A DNA stretch of 64,000 nucleotides from Psychrobacillus sp044762745 (GCF_044762745.1 NZ_JBIWEX010000010.1:62001-126000), one strand, 5' to 3'. Numbered from the stretch's first letter, positions 24,353-33,594 are shown. Notes: a model not told the origin generated them from the letters alone. Numbers and translations are program-made.

Positions 24353-24997
24353 ATGAAACCTGAACTTCCAAGAATTCCTCAAGCAACAACGAAAAGACTT
24401 CCGTTATATTATAGATTTATACAAAGTTTTCATAATGCAGGACATAAACGAGTTTCTTCCCAAGAACTAAGCGAAGCAATGAAAATAGATTCCGCAACGA
24501 TTAGAAGAGATTTCTCTCATTTTGGAGCACTCGGTAAAAAAGGATACGGCTACGATGTTCCAACGCTTCTAGAATTTTTTCGAAAAACGCTCGACCAAGA
24601 CGAAGCAGCACATGTAGCATTAATAGGTGTAGGTAGCTTAGGAACCGCATTTCTCAAATACAATTTCCAGAAAAATCATAATACTAAAATTGTAGTGGCC
24701 TTTGACACGAAAGCCCCAGTAGAAGGAATGATGAAAAGTGATATTCCGGTCTTTCATCCAAGTGTGATGGAAACGAAACTTGCGGAGTACGGGATTGAGT
24801 TAGTAATCGTTACAGTTCCAAGTCGCTCTGCACAAGAAGTTGCCGACCGATTAGTGAAAACCGATATTAAAGGCATTTTAAACTTTACGCCGGTGAGGCT
24901 ATCAGTACCAGATACGATTCGAGTACATACGATTGATTTGTCTGTCGAGGTGCAAACGCTGATTTACTTGATACGAAATGAGCATACTGAAGAATGA
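24353..24997 (+). CDS. rex: Redox-sensing transcriptional repressor Rex
   Basis: This 214-residue protein is taken from the ATG at 24353, preceded by AGGAGGG; the longer frame from 24272 has no ribosome site. It has an N-terminal winged helix (RVSSQELSEAMKIDSATIRRDFSHFGALGKKGYGYDV) and a Rossmann domain with GVGSLGTAFL that senses NADH/NAD+. It represses fermentation and respiration genes until NADH rises. A TATAAT at 24313 may be its -10, without a clear -35. Bacillus has moaC and tat genes in this neighbourhood; they are absent here. Confidence 0.95.
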   Translation: MKPELPRIPQATTKRLPLYYRFIQSFHNAGHKRVSSQELSEAMKIDSATIRRDFSHFGALGKKGYGYDVPTLLEFFRKTLDQDEAAHVALIGVGSLGTAFLKYNFQKNHNTKIVVAFDTKAPVEGMMKSDIPVFHPSVMETKLAEYGIELVIVTVPSRSAQEVADRLVKTDIKGILNFTPVRLSVPDTIRVHTIDLSVEVQTLIYLIRNEHTEE

Positions 24998-24999
24998 AC

Positions 25000-25030
25000 A
25001 AAGCCTTCCAATTGATGGAAGGCTTTTCTC
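25000..25030. terminator. Bidirectional terminator rex / CPBP protease
   Basis: AAAGCCTTCC (25000-25009) pairs exactly with GGAAGGCTTT (25017-25026), with T-rich flanks, between convergent genes. Confidence 0.88.
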
Positions 25031-25743
25031 TATTGCATTTGTGAATAGGCTTCGAAAAATTTTTTGATAGCATCGCCGTAAAACTGAGCGAGCACAACAA
25101 ATCCATTCAAGAGCATGTGAGAAATGATCGATGCCATAATACGTTTTGTCTTGTAATAGATAAACGCGAATATAAACCCAGACACGGCATATAGTAGGAT
25201 GTGCACGAACTCGAAGTGTATCACTGCAAAAGCAATTGCACTCACAAGCGCCGCTACAAAAAAGTTTGTTTTGGGCAATAATGAACCGAAAATGATGCGG
25301 CGGAAAATAATCTCTTCTAATATAGGTGCAAAAATAACGATAGAAAAAATGGCAAAAGGAACACTACGCGCAATTTCTATAAATTGCTCCGTATTTGCAG
25401 AGCCTGGTTCAATTCCAAACATTAGTTCCAGATTTGCCGCAACAATTTGACCGAAAAAAACTAGGAAAAAACCAATTATTCCCCAACCGATTACTTTACC
25501 AAGAGAAGCTTGCTGTCCTTTTAAAGGCCTTAAGAACGTATTATTTTTGCGAATAACGTGTAGTGTAAAGAAGGTGGCAATTCCCATGCTGATGAATATC
25601 CACCAACCGTAAGTGGTGAGCACTGGATCTTTCACATCCGTTGTTTGGATTAATTTATAAAGGAGGGGTACAAAAGCTGCTCCTGAAAGTTGCATCACAC
25701 AGTAGATGATTAAAATGTATAATCCGGTTTTTTGCTGTTTCAT
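25030..25743 (-). CDS. CPBP-family intramembrane glutamic protease (YdiL-like)
   Basis: This 237-residue protein has about eight hydrophobic helices and the three CPBP motifs: EEIIFRRIIFG (E-E-x3-R), FAVIHFEF (F-x3-H) and ISHMLLNG (H-x3-N). Members include CAAX-prenyl proteases and bacteriocin-immunity proteins. The equivalent Bacillus gene, ydiL, also lies next to groES. The substrate is unknown. Confidence 0.88.
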   Translation of the reverse strand: MKQQKTGLYILIIYCVMQLSGAAFVPLLYKLIQTTDVKDPVLTTYGWWIFISMGIATFFTLHVIRKNNTFLRPLKGQQASLGKVIGWGIIGFFLVFFGQIVAANLELMFGIEPGSANTEQFIEIARSVPFAIFSIVIFAPILEEIIFRRIIFGSLLPKTNFFVAALVSAIAFAVIHFEFVHILLYAVSGFIFAFIYYKTKRIMASIISHMLLNGFVVLAQFYGDAIKKFFEAYSQMQ

Positions 25744-25826
25744 TTGAAATGATTCCTCTCTATATTAACAATCTTCTTTTATTGTAAAGGAAAAGAGAGA
25801 TAAAAGAAAAAGTTAGCCTTCTTACT

Positions 25827-25860
25827 TGCAAAATGTTCTGTTATTAATTATTATTATAAG
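25827..25860 (+). promoter_or_regulatory. groESL promoter region
   Basis: TTGCAA (25827) with TATTAT at 25849 (16-nt spacer) lies just before CIRCE; a shifted TATAAG at 25855 is possible. Confidence 0.5.
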
Positions 25861-25864
25861 TGTG

Positions 25865-25891
25865 TTAGCACTCAAAGAGTAAGAGTGCTAA
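25865..25891 (+). promoter_or_regulatory. CIRCE operator (HrcA binding site)
   Basis: TTAGCACTC-N9-GAGTGCTAA is a perfect match to the CIRCE consensus, 40 nt upstream of groES. HrcA with GroEL represses here until heat stress. Confidence 0.97.
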
Positions 25892-25929
25892 TAATATAAA
25901 ATTCGACAAATTTAGGGAGGTTGTTTCAC

Positions 25930-26214
25930 TTGTTAAGACCATTAGGTGATCGTATCGTAATCGAATTAATCGAAGTAGAAGAAAAAACAGCATTCGGCAT
26001 CGTTCTTCCAGACTCTGCTAAAGAGAAACCACAGGAAGGGAAAGTTGTTGCTGTAAGTTCTGGACGAGTACTTGATAACGGCACTCGTGTAGAATTGGAC
26101 GTAAAAGAAGGAGACCGCATTATCTTCTCTAAATATGCAGGTACAGAAGTAAAATACGAAGGCACTGAATATTTAATATTACGCGAAAGCGATGTTCTAG
26201 CAGTAATTGGCTAA
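25930..26214 (+). CDS. groES: Co-chaperonin GroES
   Basis: The protein is 94 residues, the usual length, if translation begins at the TTG at 25930 (LRPLGDRIVIE), 9 nt after GGGAGG; a TTG at 25921 abuts that site. The mobile loop is EEKTAFGIVLPDSAKEKPQEG and the dome region VLDNGTRVELDVKEGD. It caps GroEL rings in the cytoplasm. It is controlled by the perfect CIRCE element upstream. It is separated from groEL by a REP-like insertion. Confidence 0.97.
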   Translation: MLRPLGDRIVIELIEVEEKTAFGIVLPDSAKEKPQEGKVVAVSSGRVLDNGTRVELDVKEGDRIIFSKYAGTEVKYEGTEYLILRESDVLAVIG

Positions 26215-26215
26215 A

Positions 26216-26334
26216 TAGAAAAGCGCAAGCGCCTATGTTAGAGGAATACAGTCTAAGTTCGCGACATCGTGTCGCAACGACTGCATGACCTGCATCCTGC
26301 AGGCCTCCGACAGGAAAGGCGCTGGAGCTGGATC
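26216..26334. repeat. REP-like palindromic element between groES and groEL
   Basis: This GC-richer ~115-nt segment sits in an AT-rich spacer. It begins AGAAAAGCGCAAGCGCC and ends GGCGCTGGAGCTGG, ends that I recall from interspersed Bacillaceae repeats. Inside are GCGACA-TCG-TGTCGC, with one base shared, and the palindrome CCTGCA-TCC-TGCAGG. It has no ORF. It is transcribed as part of the groESL message and could form stable RNA hairpins affecting the relative level of the two genes. Confidence 0.7.
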
Positions 26335-26406
26335 AATACTGAGTAAAAAAGTTTATATTTTCTTATCTAAAAAAATTCCAGACAAAACTTAGGAGGTAAC
26401 TAAATC

Positions 26407-28038
26407 ATGGCAAAAGAAATTAAGTTCAGTGAAGACGCTCGTAGTGCAATGCTACGTGGGGTGGATAAACTTGCAGACGCTGTAAAAGTAACGCTTGGAC
26501 CAAAAGGACGTAACGTCGTTCTAGAGAAAAAATTCGGTTCACCACTTATTACAAATGACGGTGTAACAATTGCGAAAGATATCGAGCTTGATGATGCATT
26601 TGAAAACATGGGTGCAAAATTAGTTGCAGAAGTTGCATCGAAAACAAATGATATCGCTGGTGACGGTACTACAACAGCTACTGTTTTAGCACAATCAATG
26701 ATTCGTGAAGGATTGAAAAACGTAACAGCTGGAGCAAACCCAGTTGGAATTCGTAAAGGAATTGACCTTGCAGTTGCAGCAGCAATTACAGAGTTAAAAA
26801 CAATTTCTAAACCAATCGAAGGCAAAGAGTCTATCGCACAAGTTGCTGCAATCTCTTCTGGAGATTCTGAAGTTGGCGAATTGATCGCGGAAGCTATGGA
26901 ACGCGTTGGAAACGACGGAGTTATTACAATCGAGGAGTCTAAAGGATTCACTACAGAGCTTGACGTAGTAGAAGGTATGCAGTTCGACCGTGGATACGCA
27001 TCTCCTTATATGGTGACAGACTCAGATAAAATGGAAGCAATTTTGGACAATCCATATATTTTAATTACAGATAAAAAAATCTCTAGCATTCAAGAAATCC
27101 TTCCAGTGCTTGAGCAAGTTGTACAACAAGGGAAACCACTTTTACTAATCGCTGAGGATGTAGAAGGGGAAGCATTAGCTACTCTAGTTGTAAACAAATT
27201 ACGCGGAACATTTAATGCTGTAGCGGTTAAAGCTCCAGGATTCGGAGATCGCCGTAAAGCAATGTTAGAAGATATCGCTATCCTAACTGGCGCTGAAGTA
27301 ATTACAGAAGATTTAGGACTAGATTTAAAATCTACGGACATTACACAACTTGGACGAGCTTCTAAAGTGGTTGTAACAAAAGATAACACTACAGTTGTAG
27401 AAGGTAACGGAGAATCTGATCGCATCGCTAGCCGTGTAGGTCAAATCCGTGCGCAATTAGAAGAAACAACTTCTGAATTCGACAAAGAAAAATTACAAGA
27501 ACGCCTAGCTAAACTTGCTGGTGGTGTTGCAGTAGTGAAAGTCGGAGCAGCAACAGAAACAGAACTAAAAGAACGCAAACTTCGCATTGAAGATGCTCTA
27601 AACGCAACTCGCGCAGCTGTGGAAGAAGGTATCGTATCTGGTGGTGGTACTGCACTAGTAAACGTATACAACAAAGTAGCAGAAGTTGCAGAGACACAAG
27701 AAGGCGACGTAGCAACTGGTCTAAAAATTGTCCTTCGTGCACTTGAAGAGCCAGTTCGTCAAATCGCTAACAACGCTGGTTTAGAAGGTTCAATCGTAGT
27801 GGACCGTCTAAAACGCGAAGAAATCGGTACTGGTTTCAACGCAGCTAACGGCGAATGGGTAAACATGATCGACGCTGGTATCGTAGACCCAACTAAAGTA
27901 ACTCGTTCAGCACTTCAAAACGCTGCATCTGTAGCTGCACTATTCTTAACGACAGAAGCAGTAGTAGCAGATATCCCAGAACCAGCAGGCGGCGGAATGG
28001 GCATGCCTGATATGGGTGGCATGGGCGGCATGATGTGA
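26407..28038 (+). CDS. groEL: Chaperonin GroEL
   Basis: The protein is 543 residues, full length: KEIKFSEDARSAMLRGVDKLADAVKVTLGPKGRNVVL, ATPase motif GDGTTTATVLAQ, SGGGTALVN, and the Gly-Met tail GGGMGMPDMGGMGGMM. AGGAGG precedes the ATG. It forms the 14-mer folding chamber with GroES. The 3' end of the gene (GGCGGCATGATGTGATAA) recurs in degenerate form at 41249 and 46376, and integrase remnants begin ~70 nt downstream, so the end of groEL appears to have served as an integration site. Confidence 0.98.
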   Translation: MAKEIKFSEDARSAMLRGVDKLADAVKVTLGPKGRNVVLEKKFGSPLITNDGVTIAKDIELDDAFENMGAKLVAEVASKTNDIAGDGTTTATVLAQSMIREGLKNVTAGANPVGIRKGIDLAVAAAITELKTISKPIEGKESIAQVAAISSGDSEVGELIAEAMERVGNDGVITIEESKGFTTELDVVEGMQFDRGYASPYMVTDSDKMEAILDNPYILITDKKISSIQEILPVLEQVVQQGKPLLLIAEDVEGEALATLVVNKLRGTFNAVAVKAPGFGDRRKAMLEDIAILTGAEVITEDLGLDLKSTDITQLGRASKVVVTKDNTTVVEGNGESDRIASRVGQIRAQLEETTSEFDKEKLQERLAKLAGGVAVVKVGAATETELKERKLRIEDALNATRAAVEEGIVSGGGTALVNVYNKVAEVAETQEGDVATGLKIVLRALEEPVRQIANNAGLEGSIVVDRLKREEIGTGFNAANGEWVNMIDAGIVDPTKVTRSALQNAASVAALFLTTEAVVADIPEPAGGGMGMPDMGGMGGMM

Positions 28039-28040
28039 TA
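28022..28040 (+). repeat. groEL-end direct repeat, copy 1 (putative att site)
   Basis: The last codons and stop of groEL, core GGCGGCATGATGTGATAA. Similarity to the copy at 41245 continues for ~95 nt downstream (CCCTTGATA, AATGCTAA(C/T)ATTTT(G/A)CTAA(C/T)AT). Confidence 0.7.
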
Positions 28041-28105
28041 AAGCCGTCAATCCCTTGATATACAAGGGTTTGTATGTAAGTTGAAAGTGAAATGCTAACA
28101 TTTTG

Positions 28106-28575
28106 CTAACATAGAGGATTATAATAGAGGCTTCTCATTAGTTGTGCAAACTTTTGGGAAGCTTCTTTTTTCATTTCTTTTGTAACGTGGAGATAGACAT
28201 TTTTTGGTGATTTGATCATCTGAATGGCAAAAGTCTATCCATGATTTGTTCAAGTGCTACACCAGCCTCTGCTAGAAGTGATGTATGTGTATGGTCGTAA
28301 AGAGTGTTGGGTTAATTCGAGATATAAGTTTGCAAGAGCAAGTAGTATTGCCTTTCTCAATTGTGCCGTTTTAACTACGATAGATATCCCGGTTGCCGCT
28401 CTGTTTTAGCAAAGATGATATCTAGATTATTGTAAGTATCACTTAATTGTTGAATGGATTTCTCTTGATTTACTTTGTGAAATTTTAAAGCTTTTATAAC
28501 ATCTTCATCCAACAACTTGTCGTCTGGATTATTACGTTTTCTTCTGTAGAAATGTCCTTTCATTGAAAGCATTCT
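28106..28575 (-). pseudogene. Tyrosine recombinase (integrase), C-terminal half, frameshifted
   Basis: Read on the minus strand, several frames together give the second half of a phage/ICE-type integrase. First comes LLDEDVIKALKFHKVNQEKSIQQL...YNNLDIIFAKTERQPGYLS (28375-28575), then VVKTAQLRKAILLALANLYLELTQHSLR, then VALEQIMDRL and HSDDQITK. The last piece is NVYLHVTKEMKKEASQKFAQLMRSLYYNPLC followed by TAG at 28106. The box II arginine region and the catalytic Tyr codon (NVY) survive. Frame changes near 28205, 28225, 28300 and 28380 and the missing N-terminal half mean it is dead. Its stop codon lies 68 nt from the groEL stop. Confidence 0.82.
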
Positions 28576-28587
28576 AAGCTTTATCCA

Positions 28588-28777
28588 TAAGTCACAGGGA
28601 CTTTGAGAAACGGCTAGAAAAATTATTCCATCAAATATTTACAGAAAAAATTTATTTAGAGACAAAACCACCGCTGGACATAAATTATGATATTCATCCA
28701 TTATCAAACAAAGGAACACTTAGCCTACTCAACTATTGGGATAAAAATCAAATTTCAGTTACAACAAGGAATACATG
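28588..28777 (+). pseudogene. Fragment of a TetR-family regulator
   Basis: A 62-codon open stretch without start reads SHRDFEKRLEKLFHQIFTEKIYLET...LSLLNYWDKNQISV and stops at 28777. It resembles the C-terminal part of the TetR regulator at 35310 (HSDFKKRLEELFYHIFLNDIFVEV...LGLIYFWIQDKFQ). It is probably the remnant of a related gene. I see no HTH part upstream. Confidence 0.5.
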
Positions 28778-29180
28778 ATGTACCTGCTAACACTGCTTTC
28801 TAATACACAAATAACAAGCTGAGAATTAAGAAGATGAGTTCGGACAGTTGGTGAGAAATTGGGGAAAGTCCTACCAAGGAGAGGGAAAATCTCCCTGTCT
28901 TTCACTACAAGATTCATTAAATAATCAATAAAACTGCCTCTAGTAGTTATTTTTACAGGGTATTGGTAATGTAAGAGGGAATTTGGAAATATTTGAACAT
29001 TAATCTGAATTATGAGAGGATGATGTATTATGATTATTCTTCATAAAAGAAGGAATTGTGCTTTCAAGTAGCTTTTCTTTAAGTGAGGTTTTTTTGTTAA
29101 TGGATTTAGATTGGCTATTAAAAGGGTAATAATAAAGGGATTTCTATGGTGCCAAACTTATATGGAAAGGTGCAGCAAAC
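28778..29180. other. Non-coding gap before the two-component genes
   Basis: About 400 AT-rich nt with no convincing gene. A short inverted repeat, GGAGAG...CTCCCT, lies near 28885. The start codon at 29181 follows GGAAAGGTGC. Confidence 0.4.
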
Positions 29181-29855
29181 ATGTTTAACATACTGGTTGT
29201 AGATGACCATGACAATATTAGAAATTTGATGATCACTTATTTAGAACGTAAAGGTTACCGAACGATTGCGGCTACTGATGGTTTAGAGGCAATGGCAGTG
29301 CTAGAAAAAGAACATATTGATTTGATGATTGTTGACATTATGATGCCTAATATGGACGGCTACACGTTGACGCAGGATTTGCGCTCGGCGAATTACAATT
29401 TTCCAATACTTATGATAACAGCAAAGGAACGTATGGAAGATAAGAAAAAAGGGTTTCTGGCCGGTACGGACGACTATATGGTTAAGCCTATTGAACTTGA
29501 TGAGATGCTGTTACGTGTGATTGCACTTCTGCGGCGAGCAAGAATGAATACGGAGAAGAGAATAGTTATCGGTGATGTTATTCTGGATTATAACACTCTA
29601 ATTGTAAAGACCAAAACTAAAGAAATGCTAATTCCCAAAAAGGAGTTTTACTTACTCTTTAAATTGCTTAGTTATCCCAAAAAGATCTTTACCCGGCGAG
29701 ATCTAATGAATGATATTTGGGGTTATGATACTGATTCAGATGAGAGAACAGTTGATGTCCACATCAGAAGGCTACGTGAGAAATTTAGTGACTTGGCTGA
29801 GTTCAACATCGTAACAGTAAAGGGCTTGGGTTACAAGGCAGAGATAAATCTATGA
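29181..29855 (+). CDS. OmpR-family response regulator
   Basis: The protein is 224 residues. The receiver domain (1-120) has the acidic pair D8/D9, phospho-acceptor Asp52 in LMIVDIMMPNMDG, Thr in MITAKE and Lys in YMVKPIE. The C-terminal winged helix (about 130-224) has FTRRDLMNDIWGYDTDSDERTVDVHIRRLREKF. The stop overlaps the kinase start (ATGA type). The nearest plausible target is the ABC exporter operon convergent with it, whose promoter region carries GTGTAC repeats with 10-nt spacing (inference). Confidence 0.93.
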   Translation: MFNILVVDDHDNIRNLMITYLERKGYRTIAATDGLEAMAVLEKEHIDLMIVDIMMPNMDGYTLTQDLRSANYNFPILMITAKERMEDKKKGFLAGTDDYMVKPIELDEMLLRVIALLRRARMNTEKRIVIGDVILDYNTLIVKTKTKEMLIPKKEFYLLFKLLSYPKKIFTRRDLMNDIWGYDTDSDERTVDVHIRRLREKFSDLAEFNIVTVKGLGYKAEINL

Positions 29856-30898
29856 TGCTTAATATAAAATTCAAACACTTCTTCCGCTTTAGATCTGTTT
29901 ATGTGAAATTTGCTGTTACTTTTCTTGGGATATGGTATTCTCTCAATGCTTTGACTTTTGTCATTGCAATGCATTTTATGTCTGGTGAAAATAATATTGA
30001 ACTAGAGGGAATCAGACGCGTGACGGGTCTTGTTTTTTTAAACAGTGCTATTTACGGAACCGTTGTTATTCTAGCGGTTGTAAGAAGTGTTTTGAAGCCA
30101 TTAAAAAGGCTTTCTAAAGCAGCGAGGGCGGTAGCTAAAGGTGATTTTGACGTTTCGGTTAGGGAAGATAGCTTAGATGAGATTGGACGGCTCACGAATG
30201 ATTTTAACAAAATGGTCAAAGAGTTGCGTAGTATAGACAATCTTCGTCGCGAGTTTGTTTCGAATGTATCACATGAATTTAGAACGCCGGTAGCATCGAT
30301 TAAGGGGTACGCTAAGCTAATCACTGAGGATGAGGAAGCAAGTCAGTCCATTAAAGATTATAGTAGCATTATTATGGCAGAAAGTGATCGGCTTATCGAT
30401 TTGTCCTCTAACTTATTACGTCTTTCTGAACTTGATACCCAAGTTATCTATAAGGAAACTGTATTTTCCTTGGACGAGCAGATTAGACAAGCTATATTGA
30501 TTTTAGAATCCGGATGGGGACAGAAAGGGATCGAGTATGAAGTAGACCTTGCAGAAGTAGAATTTATTGGTGATGAAGAGTTATTGCGTCAAGTTTGGCT
30601 TAATCTTATACAGAATGCAATCAAATTTTCGCATCATGGTGGAACCATTTCTATTTTTCTTTCTGAAGAAGATGATAAGATACAATTCAAGATTATAGAT
30701 AATGGGATTGGCATTTCCTATGAAGAGAAGTCCCGAATTTTTGAGCGGTTTTATAAAGGAGAAATTTCTCGCAAAAAAAGCGGGAATGGACTTGGCTTGT
30801 CTATTGTGAAAAAGATAGTTGAGCAGGCCAGAGGCAAAATATCGATTGAAAGCGAACTTGATAAAGGTACAATCGTTAAAGTGACGCTTCCTAAATAA
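29852..30898 (+). CDS. Sensor histidine kinase
   Basis: This 348-residue protein has two membrane helices near residues 15-38 and 55-75 with only a very short external loop, so it probably senses within the membrane or with a partner such as the nearby ABC transporter. HAMP (about 75-125), HisKA with VSHEFRTPVASIKGYAKL, and HATPase_c with N box NLIQNAIKFS, G1 DNGIGIS and G2 SGNGLGLSIVKK follow. The short-loop architecture plus ABC neighbour recalls BceS-type antibiotic-peptide sensors, though the exporter here is different. Confidence 0.92.
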   Translation: MMLNIKFKHFFRFRSVYVKFAVTFLGIWYSLNALTFVIAMHFMSGENNIELEGIRRVTGLVFLNSAIYGTVVILAVVRSVLKPLKRLSKAARAVAKGDFDVSVREDSLDEIGRLTNDFNKMVKELRSIDNLRREFVSNVSHEFRTPVASIKGYAKLITEDEEASQSIKDYSSIIMAESDRLIDLSSNLLRLSELDTQVIYKETVFSLDEQIRQAILILESGWGQKGIEYEVDLAEVEFIGDEELLRQVWLNLIQNAIKFSHHGGTISIFLSEEDDKIQFKIIDNGIGISYEEKSRIFERFYKGEISRKKSGNGLGLSIVKKIVEQARGKISIESELDKGTIVKVTLPK

Positions 30899-30926
30899 GA
30901 AGCTCCCGATTTGTCCAATAAAATGA

Positions 30927-30958
30927 CCAGTCACCGGTTTAATTCCGGCGACTGGTTA
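30927..30958. terminator. Hairpin between kinase and ABC exporter operon
   Basis: CCAGTCACCGG and CCGGCGACTGG pair (one mismatch) around TTTAATT, between convergent genes. Confidence 0.65.
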
Positions 30959-31016
30959 GTTAAAACTTTGCAAATATTCTTCATGGAGACTAAGAAGTGT
31001 TCAAGTATCCTTAAAC

Positions 31017-31736
31017 TTACAGTGGCAAGTCTCTTGTTGAGAAGATTTTAATTCCGCTAAAATAAGTGATCAACCCGATCCCAGCTAATACTGCAAACTG
31101 CCATATATAATCGGAAGAACCTGAAGCTATGGTATTAACATTGTATAAGGTAGTGATAGTGAAATTTTTTACAAAGTGAAAGTTCTCTCCAAACATGCTC
31201 ATCATAGACAATAACAAAAATGCGCCAACTATACCGCCCCCAACGGCAATAGCATTTTTGGAGAGATTGAAAATGCTGGATGCCAGGAAGCAAATACCGC
31301 TATATGCTAAAGCAAGAAGAAACAATCCGAAATTAAATTTAATAATGTCTACCCATTCACTGGAACTAACGCTCCCATTTAAAATGGCTGTAGGAATAAT
31401 GTGTGTAGCTGCAGTGATTAAACTCATGACGAAGAGTGAACCTATAAAAAACACAGCCTGTGTCAGGGCTACTTTCGAACGTTTTACTGGTGTTGACAAT
31501 ATATAGGCCATCGATCCTTTATCTACTTGTGCCGCTAATAATTTATTGCCTGTAATGATAATATAAATAGAAGTGAGTACTCCTGGCAGCAAACTATAAA
31601 AAATTTGCCCGGTTATTTTTACTGGTTGTCCTGTGCTGGCGATGAGGACCAAACATAAAGCCTGTATAGCTGTTATAATCAGAGCCAGTGGAATATTTGC
31701 TTTAACGGTTTGTTTCATCAGTGTTTTCGAAATCAT
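31017..31736 (-). CDS. ABC-2 type exporter permease
   Basis: This 239-residue membrane protein has six hydrophobic helices and a cytoplasmic loop STPVKRSKVALTQAVFF between helices 2 and 3, as in ABC-2 permeases. It is the third gene of a minus-strand operon with two ATPase genes, starting directly after the second ATPase stop. Such exporters often confer resistance to peptide antibiotics. The substrate is not evident. Confidence 0.83.
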   Translation of the reverse strand: MISKTLMKQTVKANIPLALIITAIQALCLVLIASTGQPVKITGQIFYSLLPGVLTSIYIIITGNKLLAAQVDKGSMAYILSTPVKRSKVALTQAVFFIGSLFVMSLITAATHIIPTAILNGSVSSSEWVDIIKFNFGLFLLALAYSGICFLASSIFNLSKNAIAVGGGIVGAFLLLSMMSMFGENFHFVKNFTITTLYNVNTIASGSSDYIWQFAVLAGIGLITYFSGIKIFSTRDLPL

Positions 31737-32642
31737 TTATACTGCCTCCGTATCGTTATATTTATCTTTAAAATAAGCTTCCAATGTACGTGGTATTTGG
31801 GTAATAAATCGGACGTTCATATTTTGGAGAACATTAAATAGTTCATTGATATCCTTGTCGGGGATAAGGACGGTTGCTTGGTTAAACTCGGTTTGTTCTC
31901 TGATAATATTGAAAGAGCGTGAGAGAAAGTCTTTGAAGTCTGATTGTTTCATAAATTCAATTTTGATTTCTTTTACCGACTCGTTTCCACGGATCGTGCT
32001 CATATCAACGATATCAATAATACGCCCGTTTTTGAGAAAAGCCACACGGTCACAAGTAGACTCTAATTCATTAAAAATATGACTGCTCATGAATATCGTT
32101 TTACCTTTTTGCTTTTCTTCTTTTACGAGATTAGTAAGCTCACTTTGCATTAAGGGATCAAGTCCAGTACTGCCTTCATCCAGTAATATAATATCTAAAT
32201 CTGCCATGAAAGCATTGACAATAGCAGACTTTTGCTTCATTCCTTTGCTCATTCTTTTTAATTTTGCATCTGCATCAAGATTAAATCTTTGAATTAATTC
32301 ATTCGCACGTGAAAAATCACGAATGCCTAAATATTCAGCCTGTAGTTTAAAGAAGTCGATTCCTCTTTTAACCTCAGGAAATGCGATCTCCCCTGGGATA
32401 TAGCCAACATGTTTTTTTAATTCGGAGGAGAATCTCCAGCTATCTTTATCCAATATGGAGGTGTAACCTTTCTGAGGCTTTAAAAATCCCATAAGATGTC
32501 TAATTAAGGTGGTTTTCCCACTTCCGTTAATACCAACAAGGCCGAATACTTCGCCCTTTTTAACAGTGAGATTAATGTCGAATATGCCTCTACCCTCTCC
32601 ATAATCTTTTGTCAGATTACTGATCTTAATGATTTCATTCAT
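31737..32642 (-). CDS. ABC exporter ATP-binding protein 2
   Basis: The protein is 301 residues from the ATG at 32642, preceded by AAGGAGGA; a longer frame to 32675 overlaps the upstream gene. Walker A is GINGSGKTTL, the signature is the unusual MSKGMKQKSAIVNAF, and Walker B ILLDEGSTGLDP has Gly where most have Pro. A C-terminal ~80-residue extension follows, as in drug exporters of the BcrA/CcmA type. It pairs with ATPase 1 and the ABC-2 permease. Confidence 0.88.
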   Translation of the reverse strand: MNEIIKISNLTKDYGEGRGIFDINLTVKKGEVFGLVGINGSGKTTLIRHLMGFLKPQKGYTSILDKDSWRFSSELKKHVGYIPGEIAFPEVKRGIDFFKLQAEYLGIRDFSRANELIQRFNLDADAKLKRMSKGMKQKSAIVNAFMADLDIILLDEGSTGLDPLMQSELTNLVKEEKQKGKTIFMSSHIFNELESTCDRVAFLKNGRIIDIVDMSTIRGNESVKEIKIEFMKQSDFKDFLSRSFNIIREQTEFNQATVLIPDKDINELFNVLQNMNVRFITQIPRTLEAYFKDKYNDTEAV

Positions 32643-32658
32643 TCTTGTTCCTCCTTCA

Positions 32659-33555
32659 TTAGGCGCCTTTTTCATAGAAGTGCATGAAATAGTCTTCTAG
32701 CGAGAACTTCTTCTCTTTGAAATTCATAACTTGATAATTTGCTAGAGCTTTTACCAACTGATTAATCTCCATATCATTAATTTCGATCTCAGCCATATGC
32801 TTATCTTGTTCTGTTAAAGAAATCGTAAGATGGGTCTCTTTTGTAAATGCGGCCAAGTCTTCACGAGTAGTAAAAGTGATCTGATATACTTTATTTATAT
32901 TGTGGCGAATCTCATCTGTATTAACTGTAGAGATAATTTTCCCTTCCTTAATGATGGCGATCCTATCACAAATGGCATCAATTTCACCAAACATGTGACT
33001 GGATAAAAGAATTGTTTTCCCCCGCTTTTTTTCTTCTTTCATAAAATCAATAAATGTTTGCTGCATTACGGGATCAAGTCCACTAGTAGGCTCATCCAGT
33101 AATAAAATATCGGGGTCTGCCATAAATGCGGTTACTACTGCTAACTTTCTCTTGTTTCCAAGACTCATCCGTTTTGTTTTTCCGCTAGGATCTAACTGGA
33201 ATTTGTCTAATAAATATTGAAGTCTTTCCTCATTGTGGGAGTTCTTCAGGCCCTGCATCATTTTGATAAATTCCCATCCTGTCAAACCTTCTGGTAAGGC
33301 AATTTCACCAGGAAGATAACCTACATTCCGTAGAATTTTACTCGTCTGTTCATTACACCTCATACCATTAATAGCCGCATGTCCTTGTTGGGGGTTTGTA
33401 AATCCCATCAAATGACGGATAGTTGTTGTTTTACCAGCACCATTAGGTCCAAGAAATCCGAACACCTCTCCCTTTTGGATTTGGAACGAAACGGAGTAAA
33501 TTCCGCGTCCGTATCCGAAATCTTTCGTTAGGTTATCAACTTCAATTATTGCCAT
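32659..33555 (-). CDS. ABC exporter ATP-binding protein 1
   Basis: The protein is 298 residues. Walker A is GPNGAGKTTT, the signature MSLGNKRKLAVVTAF, Walker B ILLLDEPTSGLDP and the H-loop LLSSHMFGE. It is about 35-40 percent similar by eye to ATPase 2, so the two probably arose by duplication and form a heterodimer. It is the first gene of the operon. Upstream are GTGTAC direct repeats that could bind the convergent response regulator or a GntR-type repressor. Confidence 0.9.
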   Translation of the reverse strand: MAIIEVDNLTKDFGYGRGIYSVSFQIQKGEVFGFLGPNGAGKTTTIRHLMGFTNPQQGHAAINGMRCNEQTSKILRNVGYLPGEIALPEGLTGWEFIKMMQGLKNSHNEERLQYLLDKFQLDPSGKTKRMSLGNKRKLAVVTAFMADPDILLLDEPTSGLDPVMQQTFIDFMKEEKKRGKTILLSSHMFGEIDAICDRIAIIKEGKIISTVNTDEIRHNINKVYQITFTTREDLAAFTKETHLTISLTEQDKHMAEIEINDMEINQLVKALANYQVMNFKEKKFSLEDYFMHFYEKGA

Positions 33556-33594
33556 CGTGAATAAATCCCCTTTCGTTTTTGGATTGATATTAAT

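Noticed and set aside
28375..28572. 65-residue minus-strand gene
   Set aside because: Its sequence is the middle part of the decayed integrase, so it is treated as part of the pseudogene.
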